Shown one piece after another: positions 24,731 to 33,220 of a DNA stretch of 64,000 nucleotides (positions within the stretch are counted from its first letter, which is position 1; each line of letters opens with the position of its first letter). The translations under genes were made by a program, and so were the position numbers. The notes under the pieces are model-generated. The model saw only the letters and a list, made by a program, of their open reading frames with translations. It did not search any database and was not told the DNA's origin. Source of the stretch: Bacillota bacterium (lineage in GTDB: Bacteria; Bacillota; Clostridia; Lachnospirales; Bianqueaceae); NCBI GenBank assembly GCA_017442735.1, contig JAFRZE010000003.1, positions 62,001-126,000 on the forward strand, read 5' to 3'.

Positions 24731-26102
24731 TTGTTCCATGGGCGCGGCCGGCGATATGCTGACAGCGGCGCTGCTTGATCTAAGCCCCCTGAAGGCGGCC
24801 TATGTTTCCCGGCTGAACGCGCTTCGGATCCCGAAGGTGAACTACAGTCTGGAGAAAGCGGAAAAGTGCGGGATCACCGGTTCCCACATGACAGTCACAG
24901 TGGACGGGACGGAAGAAGACGAACATATGCACGACCATGACCATGAGCATGAGCATGAGCACCACCACGATCACGATCATGACCACGAGCATGAGCACCA
25001 TCACGACCATGACCATGATCATGACCATGACCATCACCATGACCACGACCATGAGCATTCTCATGGCGGCCACACCCACACCCATACCGGCATGCATGCC
25101 ATTGAACATATCGTCTGGGATCTGCATCTGCCGGAAAAGGTAGAGAAAGATGTACTGGCAGTCTATAAGATCATTGCCGAGGCGGAAAGCCAGGTCCACG
25201 GCGCGCCGATCAGCCAGATCCATTTCCATGAAGTCGGCACGATGGACGCAGTAGCGGATGTTGTTGCTGTCTGCTATTTGATCAACAATTTGAAGCCGGA
25301 TCAGATCGTCGCGTCTCCGATCCACGTCGGATCCGGAACTGTCAGGTGCGCACACGGCGTCCTGCCTGTACCCGCACCGGCGACTGCTCTGATCCTGAAA
25401 GATATTCCTATCTACAGTACCGATATCATGGGTGAACTCTGCACGCCTACAGGCGCGGCTCTGTTAAAACATTTCGTGGATCGGTTCGATGTCATGCCTC
25501 CCATGACGGTCTCGGCGATCGGATACGGCATGGGTAAGAAGGATTTCCCGCGCGCCAACTGTGTCCGGATCCTGGTGGGAGAAACGATGGATAAACCGGC
25601 AGAGCAGAAGGCGCCTGTACAGGACGAGCCGCAGGTCAGGAATTATATTCCCAAAGACAAGACGCCGGAAGACGTCGTTCTGGAACTTAGCTGTAATGTG
25701 GATGACATGACGGCGGAGGAGATCGGCTTTGCCATGGATCGGCTGTTTGAAGGCGGCGCTTTTGAAGTTTATACCGTCGCGATCGGTATGAAGAAAAACC
25801 GTCCGGGCACGCTGATCCGTGTTATCTGTTCGGAATCAAAGAAACAGGAACTCGTCCGGCTGATGTTTAAGTATACGACGACGATCGGCGTCCGCGAAGC
25901 AGTCACCTACCGGAATGTGCTGACGCGTGAATTTGAGACTGTGGCCACTCCTTACGGACCGGTCCGGATCAAGAAGGTCGCCGGATATGATACTGAACGG
26001 GCTAAATTTGAGTTCGATGATCTTTCCCGGATCGCGCAGCAGCAGGGCTGGAATCTTTCCAAAGTCCGCCGGATCGCGGAAGAAAGCCTGAAGGAGCAAT
26101 GA
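24711..26102 (+). CDS. larC: LarC, nickel insertion enzyme for the nickel-pincer cofactor, with His-rich insert
   Basis: 463 residues. LarC inserts nickel, at the cost of CTP, into the pincer nucleotide used by lactate racemase (LarA) and relatives. The N-terminus MKTLYIDCSMGAAGDML and blocks HFHEVGTMDAVADVV, SGTVRCAHGVLPVPAPAT, GELCTPTGAALL and SCNVDDMTAEE are characteristic. Residues about 72-127 are an inserted His/Asp/Glu-rich tract likely to hold nickel. The gene is one uninterrupted frame, unlike LarC genes that need a programmed frameshift. No LarA, LarB or LarE gene is in the window. It ends the operon at a strong terminator. Confidence 0.92.
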   Translation: MKTLYIDCSMGAAGDMLTAALLDLSPLKAAYVSRLNALRIPKVNYSLEKAEKCGITGSHMTVTVDGTEEDEHMHDHDHEHEHEHHHDHDHDHEHEHHHDHDHDHDHDHHHDHDHEHSHGGHTHTHTGMHAIEHIVWDLHLPEKVEKDVLAVYKIIAEAESQVHGAPISQIHFHEVGTMDAVADVVAVCYLINNLKPDQIVASPIHVGSGTVRCAHGVLPVPAPATALILKDIPIYSTDIMGELCTPTGAALLKHFVDRFDVMPPMTVSAIGYGMGKKDFPRANCVRILVGETMDKPAEQKAPVQDEPQVRNYIPKDKTPEDVVLELSCNVDDMTAEEIGFAMDRLFEGGAFEVYTVAIGMKKNRPGTLIRVICSESKKQELVRLMFKYTTTIGVREAVTYRNVLTREFETVATPYGPVRIKKVAGYDTERAKFEFDDLSRIAQQQGWNLSKVRRIAEESLKEQ

Positions 26103-26105
26103 GAT

Positions 26106-26155
26106 AAAAACCCACAAACAACACCGCCCAGAGCGGAAAAGTTTGTGGGTTTTTT
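26106..26155 (+). terminator. Terminator of the nickel/LarC operon
   Basis: AAAACCCACAAAC (26107-26119) pairs with GTTTGTGGGTTTT (26141-26153), followed by further T residues. Confidence 0.85.
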
Positions 26156-26230
26156 AATGGAATTTATCAAAGGAAAGTGGTAGAATACGTCCTTGGGCTT
26201 TTTCCTAAGGCCTGAAGGAGTAAGAAATCT

Positions 26231-27562
26231 ATGAGTACGCTTTTAGCGACAGCTTTTGCTTTATTCGCGGGTCTGATGATGACTCGTTTATTTAAAAAAC
26301 TGAATTTGAAACTGCCGGATGTGACAGCTTTTCTGATCGCGGGTGTGATCGTAGGCCCGTATGTGCTTGGTGCGATCGGTGTTCCGGGACTGGGATTCGG
26401 ATCGATCGAGGAAGTCGAATCTGTAAGCGTGATCAGCAGTGTCGCGCTGGGATTCATCGCGTTCGATATCGGGAATGAGTTCCGTTTGGGACAGCTGAAA
26501 CACACCGGCAAGACAGCTACTGTGATCGGTATTATTCAGGCGGTGCTGGCGACAGTTTTTGTGGACGCGGTGATGATCGCGCTGCATTTCGTACTGGGAC
26601 CGGAGGTCCTGCCTCTTCCCGTGGCGATCACGCTTGGCGCTATCGCGTCCGCGACCGCGCCGGCCGCGACATTGATGGTCGTTCGTCAGTATAAGGCGAA
26701 AGGACCTCTGACGGATCTGCTGCTTCCGATCGTCGCGCTGGACGACGCGGTAGGCCTGGTGGTATTTGCCGTATCCTTCGGTATCGCGATGGCGATCGAC
26801 GGAGGTTCGCTTTCTGTCGTTTCTATAGCAGTCAATCCGCTGCTGGAGATCATATTCTCCCTGATCCTCGGTTCGGTCATGGGATGGCTGCTGACAAAGC
26901 TGGAGAAGCTTTTCTTCTCCAATTCCAACCGTCTGTCACTGACGATCGCGTTCGTGATCATGACGATCGCTCTTTCGTCCATTGAGATCGAACTGGGCGG
27001 CGGTGTGAAGATCGGTTTTTCTTCGCTTCTCGTCTGTATGATGCTGGGAACGATCTTCTGTAACCTGAGTGAGTACTCCGTCGATATCATGCAGCGTTCC
27101 GCCAAATGGACCGTACCGGTCTACGCGGTTTTCTTCGTGCTTTCCGGTGCGGAACTGGAACTGGGCGTTTTTCGCTATCCGTTGACCATTCTGGTGGGTG
27201 TTGTGTATATCCTGGTCAGATGCCTCGGCAAATATCTGGGTGCCCGGTGGAGCTCGAAAGCGATGCACTGTGAAGAGAAAGTTGTCAAACATCTGGGTAT
27301 CACCCTGTTCCCGCAGGCCGGCGTCGCGCTGGGTATGGTGGTTTCCGCGCAGGCGCTGGGACCGGTATACGGACAGATGATCCGCAATATCATCCTTTTC
27401 AGCGTACTGATCTACGAACTGTTCGGACCGCTGCTGACCAAACGGGCTCTTATGGATGCCGGTGAGATCCCTGTCAAACGCTCCGATACCGAACACCGGG
27501 AGCGGTTCGAAAAGAAGGAGAAGATCGAGCACAGGAGCCGGATCCTCAGACATCAGAATTGA
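26231..27562 (+). CDS. CPA2-type cation/proton antiporter
   Basis: 443-residue membrane protein with about twelve to thirteen hydrophobic segments. It should exchange Na+ or K+ for protons. Family hallmarks are VTAFLIAGVIVGPYVLG near the N-terminus, ATAPAATLMVV and ALDDAVGLVV, where the paired aspartates are the usual ion-binding site of electrogenic exchangers. The C-terminal 40 residues are charged and cytoplasmic; no RCK/TrkA nucleotide-binding domain is attached. GAAGGAGT precedes the ATG. It stands alone between two terminators. The ion specificity is not evident. Confidence 0.88.
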   Translation: MSTLLATAFALFAGLMMTRLFKKLNLKLPDVTAFLIAGVIVGPYVLGAIGVPGLGFGSIEEVESVSVISSVALGFIAFDIGNEFRLGQLKHTGKTATVIGIIQAVLATVFVDAVMIALHFVLGPEVLPLPVAITLGAIASATAPAATLMVVRQYKAKGPLTDLLLPIVALDDAVGLVVFAVSFGIAMAIDGGSLSVVSIAVNPLLEIIFSLILGSVMGWLLTKLEKLFFSNSNRLSLTIAFVIMTIALSSIEIELGGGVKIGFSSLLVCMMLGTIFCNLSEYSVDIMQRSAKWTVPVYAVFFVLSGAELELGVFRYPLTILVGVVYILVRCLGKYLGARWSSKAMHCEEKVVKHLGITLFPQAGVALGMVVSAQALGPVYGQMIRNIILFSVLIYELFGPLLTKRALMDAGEIPVKRSDTEHRERFEKKEKIEHRSRILRHQN

Positions 27563-27578
27563 TCCGATTAAAGTTTGA

Positions 27579-27608
27579 AAAACCATTGCCAAAAGCAGTG
27601 GTTTTTTT
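27579..27608 (+). terminator. Terminator of the antiporter gene
   Basis: AAAACCATTGC pairs with GCAGTGGTTTT (one G-U) followed by TTT. It overlaps the -35 box of the next promoter. Confidence 0.75.
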
Positions 27609-27615
27609 ATATAAT
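27586..27615 (+). promoter_or_regulatory. Promoter of the dCMP deaminase gene
   Basis: TTGCCA (27586-27591), 18 bases, TATAAT (27610-27615), embedded in the preceding terminator. Confidence 0.6.
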
Positions 27616-27668
27616 AGATTGGATTATATCGTTATTGTGACGGTAATGGTTTCAAGGGAGGAAAAGCG

Positions 27669-28151
27669 ATGAAACGAACCGATTATATCAGTTGGGATGA
27701 ATATTTCATGGGAATCGCCAAACTGGCAGCCATGCGCTCCAAAGATCCGGGCACACAGGTAGGGGCCTGCATTGTGGGTGAAGACAACAAGATCCTGTCG
27801 ATCGGCTACAACGGTTTTCCCCGCGGGCTTTCGGACGATGAATTCCCGTGGGAAAGAGAGGCGGAGCGTGATCTGGATACCAAGTACATGTATGTGACGC
27901 ACGCAGAACTGAACGCGATCCTGAATTTCCGCGGCGGGACGCTGGCGGGAGCCAAGATCTATGTGACGCTGTTCCCCTGCAATGAGTGCGCCAAGGCGAT
28001 CGTCCAGTCAGGCATCCGTACCATGATCTATGAGTCGGACAAATACGCGGATCAGAGCAAGTTTATCGCTTCCCGAATGATCCTGAAGGCGGCCGGAGTC
28101 GAACTGGTTCCGTATGAAAACGGCGGACGCGAGATCACATTTACTGTCTAA
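27669..28151 (+). CDS. Deoxycytidylate deaminase (ComEB-like)
   Basis: 160-residue zinc enzyme that deaminates dCMP to dUMP, feeding thymidylate synthesis. The zinc-site motifs HAELNAI and PCNECAK are both present, with the catalytic Glu in HAE. An N-terminal WDEYFMGIAKLAAMRSKDP and the GYNGFPRG loop are typical of dCMP deaminases rather than of cytidine deaminases. AGGGAGG precedes the ATG. It has its own promoter and is followed after 30 bases by the DUF885 gene, with no terminator between. Confidence 0.93.
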   Translation: MKRTDYISWDEYFMGIAKLAAMRSKDPGTQVGACIVGEDNKILSIGYNGFPRGLSDDEFPWEREAERDLDTKYMYVTHAELNAILNFRGGTLAGAKIYVTLFPCNECAKAIVQSGIRTMIYESDKYADQSKFIASRMILKAAGVELVPYENGGREITFTV

Positions 28152-28181
28152 AAGCAAGAACATATAAAGGAGCACGATGCG

Positions 28182-30293
28182 ATGAAACAAATCAAAAAGA
28201 TCCTTGCGATCGTTCTGGCACTGGTATTCTGTCTGAGCGGTTTCGGCGGAAGTTTTTCCGCGCGCGCGGATGAAGAAATGCGCGACGAGAATGCGTATTT
28301 CGATCAGTGGATGATGGGACAGTGGATAGAAAGCATGGAATCCGATTATCTGACCATGCACTATAATGTCAAGGATTATGAGTCGTATTATATTCAAAAG
28401 CCGGAAGTGACGCTTGGTACGATCTCGATCGACGATTACGCGGCAGCCGTCGAAGAAAACAAAGATGTCCTGGCGCAGATGGACGCGATCATGTATGACC
28501 GGCTGTCCCCGGAAAACCAGGTCAGCTATGACGTACTGAGATCCTATGTGGAACAGCTGATCGTCATGAATGAGTATCCGCAGTTCGAGGAGATGTTCAA
28601 TCCCTACAACGGCTATCTGACGAACCTCGAAACGAATTTTACCGAGTTCGTTTTTTATCAGAAAGAGGATATAGAAGATTATCTGACACTGATCGCGGAT
28701 TATCCCCGTTTCATCGATGAGATGTGGGCTTTCACGGAGACATTCGCGAAGCAGGGCTATTTCATGACGGATGCGGCGCTGGATGAGGAACTTTCACAGA
28801 TCGATGAGTTCGTAGCCAAAGGAGTCGAAAATCCGCTGATCATCATCTTCTCGGAAAATGTCGACGCGTTTGAAGGCCTGACCGATCAGGAAAGGGCGGA
28901 CTACAAAGCCCGGAATTCCGATCTTGTGATCAATCAGGTTCTTCCTGCTTATCAGAAAGCCGCGACCAATCTGGAGACCCTGCGCGGATCACGTCAGAAT
29001 GATCTGGGCATCTGCGGTTATCCGGGCGGCGATGAGTACTATGCGGCACTGGCCAAGTATGAATCCAGTACCAACATGACCCCGCAGGAGATCTATGATT
29101 TCTGCGAGACAGCCATGGATAACATCATTCCTTATTTCCGCAAGGCACTGTCCTATGACAGTACCGGCCGCGACCCGGATCAGGTGGAGTTTACGAGCGC
29201 GGAAGAGGTGCTGGACTATCTGGCTTCTCATCTGGACGCGTTTCCCAAGGGACCGGATGTGAACTACAAGGCCAGTTATCTGGATAAATGTCTGGAAAAT
29301 CCGTCTGTTGTCGCTTATTATCTGACTCCGCCGGTGGACGATATCACCAACAACGTGATCCGGATCAACGGCTCGAATGTCGACAATATGAATGAGATGT
29401 ACATCACGCTGTCCCATGAAGGATTCCCGGGGCATCTGTATCAGTTTACCTGGTACTTCAATACGGAGCCGAATCCGCTTCGGACTTTCCTGAATATCAT
29501 GGGATATCAGGAAGGCTGGGCGATGTACGTCGAGAATATCATGATCCGCGAGTCCGGTCTGGATAAGTATTCCTACATGTATGAGGAAGCGAATAACTAT
29601 TACGGTTATGTCTATAATACTTTGATGGAGATCGGGATCAACGGTCTGCACTGGACCGTGGATGATTTCCTGAATTTCCTCAACGCGGACGGCAACTACT
29701 ATACGCCGCTGGAAGCGAGGGATATCTACGATCAGCTGCGCGCTATGCCCGGCACGATGATCTCCTATGGTTTCGGCGACGCGTATTTCATGACGCTTCG
29801 GGCCATGTGCCAGAAAGCGATGGGACAGTATTTCGATGAGGTCGCCTTCCATGAAGTGCTCCTCACCAATGGTCCGCGCAACTTTGAAATGGTTCAGGCA
29901 GATGTGGAGGAGTATATCGCCCGTCAGGGATATAAAGTCCCCTCGAACTACAAGGCCTATGAGATCGAGATCAACGGCGTGCCTACCGTAGAGAAGGCGG
30001 AGCCGGTGCCGGAGGAGTCTTCGGTAGAGATCAGCTATGCGGACAATTCCGAGTATTCTTATGAGAGCTCATATGACATCGATCTGGGAGAAAACCTGGA
30101 GAGCAGGATCGAAGAGATCAAGACCGATCTGGAAAAGAGCGCGAAGAAAGCACTGACCGCTTCGATCATCACGGCGGCCATCGTCCTGCTGGTGATCATC
30201 GGATCGATCGTCGCGGTGGCAGCGGTCGGCAGGAAGAGAAAGAAAGAGATCGAACAGGAACGGCAACAGCAACAGTGGAGGCAGTGGCGATGA
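28182..30293 (+). CDS. Membrane-anchored DUF885 family protein (putative metallopeptidase-like)
   Basis: 703 residues. A Sec signal peptide (about 1-29, ending near FSARA) leads a DUF885 domain. The family's most conserved motif appears as HEGFPGHLYQ, similar to HExxxGH zinc sites, and it is often annotated as a peptidase although evidence is thin. Residues about 655-690 form a C-terminal transmembrane helix followed by a basic, Gln-rich cytoplasmic tail. The protein is therefore held outside the cell by its C-terminus. The stop codon overlaps the start of the transaldolase gene (ATGA), tying it to the sulfoglycolysis-like operon, for which no role of a DUF885 protein is known to me. Confidence 0.82.
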   Translation: MKQIKKILAIVLALVFCLSGFGGSFSARADEEMRDENAYFDQWMMGQWIESMESDYLTMHYNVKDYESYYIQKPEVTLGTISIDDYAAAVEENKDVLAQMDAIMYDRLSPENQVSYDVLRSYVEQLIVMNEYPQFEEMFNPYNGYLTNLETNFTEFVFYQKEDIEDYLTLIADYPRFIDEMWAFTETFAKQGYFMTDAALDEELSQIDEFVAKGVENPLIIIFSENVDAFEGLTDQERADYKARNSDLVINQVLPAYQKAATNLETLRGSRQNDLGICGYPGGDEYYAALAKYESSTNMTPQEIYDFCETAMDNIIPYFRKALSYDSTGRDPDQVEFTSAEEVLDYLASHLDAFPKGPDVNYKASYLDKCLENPSVVAYYLTPPVDDITNNVIRINGSNVDNMNEMYITLSHEGFPGHLYQFTWYFNTEPNPLRTFLNIMGYQEGWAMYVENIMIRESGLDKYSYMYEEANNYYGYVYNTLMEIGINGLHWTVDDFLNFLNADGNYYTPLEARDIYDQLRAMPGTMISYGFGDAYFMTLRAMCQKAMGQYFDEVAFHEVLLTNGPRNFEMVQADVEEYIARQGYKVPSNYKAYEIEINGVPTVEKAEPVPEESSVEISYADNSEYSYESSYDIDLGENLESRIEEIKTDLEKSAKKALTASIITAAIVLLVIIGSIVAVAAVGRKRKKEIEQERQQQQWRQWR

Positions 30294-30976
30294 AGTTCTT
30301 TCTGGACAGCGCAAAGCTGGATGAGATCGATTACGCATATCATACTTTCGGTATTGACGGGGTAACAACAAATCCCCGTCATATCATGCTCAGCGGGAAA
30401 CCTTTTCTGACCGCGATCCACGGGATCGCGGACTGGGTCGAAAAGAACGGGCTTTCCGGCATTGATCGTTTCCCGGTTTCCGTAGAGGTCAATCCACATC
30501 TGGAAACGGCGGAGGAAATGGTGAAAGCCGCGCAAATGATCGCGCCGATCAGCCCGAACTTTGCCATCAAGATCCCGTGCACCGAAGCGGGGATCGCGGC
30601 TTCGAGGATCCTGGAACAGGAAGGGATCCGTACGAACCTGACCCTCGTCTTCTCTCCCTCGCAGGCCATCTGGGCCGCGAAGAACGGCTGTCTGTTCGTT
30701 TCTCCCTTTATTGGCTGGAAAGAAGCGAACGGCGAAGACTGCCGCGCCTATATCCAGGATATCGTGGACATCTACGGTAATTATGGTTTTCTGGGGAAGA
30801 CACAGATCATCTGTGCCGCCATCCGCACGCCCAAACAGATCGTGGACTGTGCCGTCGCCGGCGCGGATATCGTCACGACCGGACTGGATGTGTATAAAGA
30901 AAGCATGAAACATGCCTATACCACACAGGGGATCGGCACTTTCTGCGCCGCCTGGGATCAGACAGCAAAGGAATAA
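30290..30976 (+). CDS. sftT: Transaldolase of the FSA/TalC type, likely 6-deoxy-6-sulfofructose transaldolase
   Basis: 228 residues. The Schiff-base lysine is K94 in FAIKIPCTEAG, and DGVTTNPRHI and TGLDVYKES are conserved transaldolase blocks. In the sulfo-TAL pathway this enzyme splits 6-deoxy-6-sulfofructose, releasing 3-sulfolactaldehyde and passing a glyceryl unit to an aldose acceptor. The assignment rests on context: it is followed by an SLA-reductase-like gene, an isomerase, a YihQ-type glycosidase and a GPH transporter. The ATG at 30290 overlaps the upstream stop and follows GGAGG. Plain fructose-6-phosphate aldolase/transaldolase activity is the alternative. Confidence 0.8.
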   Translation: MKFFLDSAKLDEIDYAYHTFGIDGVTTNPRHIMLSGKPFLTAIHGIADWVEKNGLSGIDRFPVSVEVNPHLETAEEMVKAAQMIAPISPNFAIKIPCTEAGIAASRILEQEGIRTNLTLVFSPSQAIWAAKNGCLFVSPFIGWKEANGEDCRAYIQDIVDIYGNYGFLGKTQIICAAIRTPKQIVDCAVAGADIVTTGLDVYKESMKHAYTTQGIGTFCAAWDQTAKE

Positions 30977-30980
30977 AGGG

Positions 30981-31865
30981 ATGAAAATAGGATTTATCGG
31001 CCTGGGTATCATGGGCGAAGCCATGTGCTCGAATATTATCCTGAAACATGATGATACGGTATATCTGTTTGACATCGAGACAGAGAAAGCGGCTTCCCTG
31101 GCGGCCACCCAGATGCTCTTTGGCCGGATGAATGTCGAACTTTGCGGGGATCATGAATCGCTGGCGGAAAAAGCCGACATGATCATCACTATGGTCCCGA
31201 AGTCCGAGCACAGCCGGGACGTGTATGAAAGGATCCTTCCGGTCCTTAACGAGAGCAAGATCTGTATCGATATGAGCACCATCGATCCTTCGGTTTCCGT
31301 AGAGATCGCCAATAAGGTCAAAGCGACCGGGGCCCAGTTTGCGGATGCGCCGGTCGTGAAATCCCGTCCGGCCGCGGAAGCGGGCAAGCTGGGCATCTAC
31401 GTGGGATGCGACGAGGAGCTGTTCCCGAAGATCCAGCCGGTTCTGTCCTACATGGGTGAAAACGTCATCCGGATGGGCGAAAATGGGAAAGGTCTGGTCA
31501 TGAAGATCTGTCACAACGCGCTGGTCTCTCAGATCCAGAACGGCGTCAATGAAACAGCGACGCTTGCTGCTTCGTGCGGGATCGATATCATGACGTTCGC
31601 GGAGGCGATCTCCTACGGCGGCGGACAGAATTTCTATCTGGACAGCAAGAAAGCGGTCATCGCGAAGGAAGACTTCAAAACAGCTTTTTCTGTCGAGAAT
31701 ATGCACAAGGACGTCCATATCTGTCTCGCTCTGGCGGAAGAAGCCGGCGTTTCGATGCCCGGTGAGGAAAACGCTGTTCGGGTCTATGATCGGGCCATGG
31801 AAAAAGGCTATGGCAAGGAAGACTTTTCCGCCACGATCAAAGTCGTCCGGGAGGGAAAAGGATGA
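30981..31865 (+). CDS. 3-Sulfolactaldehyde-reductase-like dehydrogenase (3-HIBADH family)
   Basis: 294 residues of the beta-hydroxyacid dehydrogenase family, with a Rossmann motif GFIGLGIMG at the N-terminus and a catalytic Lys in VMKICHNAL. Canonical relatives have PVSGG in the substrate loop, as the paralogue at 62573 does. Here it is APVVKSRPAA, with K127 and R129. E. coli YihU (SLA reductase) also replaces this loop with a basic residue to hold a sulfonate. Expected role: reduce 3-sulfolactaldehyde to dihydroxypropanesulfonate with NADH. AAAGGA lies 8 bases before the ATG. The last 4 bases overlap the isomerase start. Confidence 0.78.
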   Translation: MKIGFIGLGIMGEAMCSNIILKHDDTVYLFDIETEKAASLAATQMLFGRMNVELCGDHESLAEKADMIITMVPKSEHSRDVYERILPVLNESKICIDMSTIDPSVSVEIANKVKATGAQFADAPVVKSRPAAEAGKLGIYVGCDEELFPKIQPVLSYMGENVIRMGENGKGLVMKICHNALVSQIQNGVNETATLAASCGIDIMTFAEAISYGGGQNFYLDSKKAVIAKEDFKTAFSVENMHKDVHICLALAEEAGVSMPGEENAVRVYDRAMEKGYGKEDFSATIKVVREGKG

Positions 31866-33220
31866 ACATGATCATCACTTATGTCCCGATCGGTGTCGGG
31901 ACGTATCATATGGAGACCGCCGGGGCCGCGTTTCAGTCCTCGGCGGCGCTTCTTCGAAAGCTTTCTTTTGATCTTTCCTTTGAACTGGATCAGCCGGACG
32001 AGCCGCTGCTTACGACCGACGCGGTCAAAGCATGGATGGCAGGGAAAAAGCCTGATCTGGTGATCGTTCAGAATATCACGTTCGCGAACGCCGCCTATAT
32101 CTCGGAAGTCCTCCGGGTATACGACGGTCCCATCGTCCTGTGGACACTAAGGGAGCCTGTCTCGGAAACGGGCGGACGGCTGAAGCTCAATTCGCTGACT
32201 GGCACATTTTCCGCGGCGAACACGTATCATCAGCTGAGAAAGGATGACCCCATCCGTCTGTTCGGCAGCGCGGATGAGGATCCGGTCAGGGTAAGACTGG
32301 AGAAGATCATCCGGGCCCTGTCTGTGGTTCGGTATTTAAAAGGACTGAAACTCGCGCAGATCGGTCATACGCCGCAGGGATTCGGTTTCGGAAGAGGGCT
32401 CGACGCGGATATTCTGAAGACGTTCGGAACAGAACTGGTTTCCGTGGAAGCCAGAGAACTGATCCGCAAGGCACAAAGCTATGCCTATGAAGACTGTGCC
32501 GCCTTTGAAGCGGAAGCGAAGGAGAGGATCGTAGGACTGGAGCAGATGCCCGAGAAGAATATCCGGGATTTCGTCCGGCTTTACCGCGCGTACCGGGAAT
32601 TTACGAACGAGCAGGGGATCGGCGCGCTGTCTTCCCGCTGCTGGCCGGATTTCTTTGTGGAATACGGGACACCTGTCTGCACGGTCCTTTCTATCCTGAA
32701 TGCATTGGGGATCCCTTCCGCCTGTGAGGCGGATACTTATGGCGCGCTTTCCATGGCAGTCGGTACAGAGCTGACCGGTGAAGCCGCATTTTTCGGAGAT
32801 CCGGTAGCGCTCTCCGAAAAAGAGAATACCCTGACTTTCTGGCACTGCGGCATGGCTGCCTGCAGTCTGGCAAGAGAAGATAGGGGCGCCTGTGTGGGCG
32901 TTCATCCCAACCGGAAGATCGGCCCTACGATGGAATTCGGCACGAAAGCAGCCGCGGAAGTGACGATCCTTCGGATCGGCAAGGATCGGGACGGTTCTTT
33001 CCGTCTTTTCGCGGCAGCAGCGAGCTGCCTTGATAAACCCAGGCAGTATCTGGGAACTTCCATGGTCGTGCAGCCGAAGATCCCGGTCAGAAACCTCGTG
33101 GACCAGCTGCTGGCTGACGGATTTGAGCCGCACTACGCGGTCGCCTATGGCGATATCACGGAAGAATTGAAGCTGCTGGCCGGCATCCTTCATATCCCGT
33201 TCGTGGAGTATAAGGCATGA
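31862..33220 (+). CDS. sftI: L-fucose-isomerase-like protein, likely sulfoquinovose isomerase
   Basis: 452 residues of the fucose/arabinose isomerase fold. The C-terminal metal-site region HCGMAACSLA, then GVHPNRKIGPTMEFG, is recognisable, as is the N-terminal half with PDLVIVQNITFANA. Sulfo-TAL clusters use an isomerase of this family to convert sulfoquinovose to 6-deoxy-6-sulfofructose, which suits its place between a reductase and a YihQ-type glycosidase. It overlaps both neighbours by 4 bases. An isomerase for fucose or another 6-deoxysugar is the alternative, but no fuculokinase or aldolase gene is present. Confidence 0.76.
   Translation: MNMIITYVPIGVGTYHMETAGAAFQSSAALLRKLSFDLSFELDQPDEPLLTTDAVKAWMAGKKPDLVIVQNITFANAAYISEVLRVYDGPIVLWTLREPVSETGGRLKLNSLTGTFSAANTYHQLRKDDPIRLFGSADEDPVRVRLEKIIRALSVVRYLKGLKLAQIGHTPQGFGFGRGLDADILKTFGTELVSVEARELIRKAQSYAYEDCAAFEAEAKERIVGLEQMPEKNIRDFVRLYRAYREFTNEQGIGALSSRCWPDFFVEYGTPVCTVLSILNALGIPSACEADTYGALSMAVGTELTGEAAFFGDPVALSEKENTLTFWHCGMAACSLAREDRGACVGVHPNRKIGPTMEFGTKAAAEVTILRIGKDRDGSFRLFAAAASCLDKPRQYLGTSMVVQPKIPVRNLVDQLLADGFEPHYAVAYGDITEELKLLAGILHIPFVEYKA

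Noticed and set aside
31862-33220. L-fucose pathway with the GH29 fucosidase at 2216
   Set aside because: The isomerase is 28 kb away, overlaps a YihQ-type gene, and no fuculokinase or fuculose-phosphate aldolase is present.
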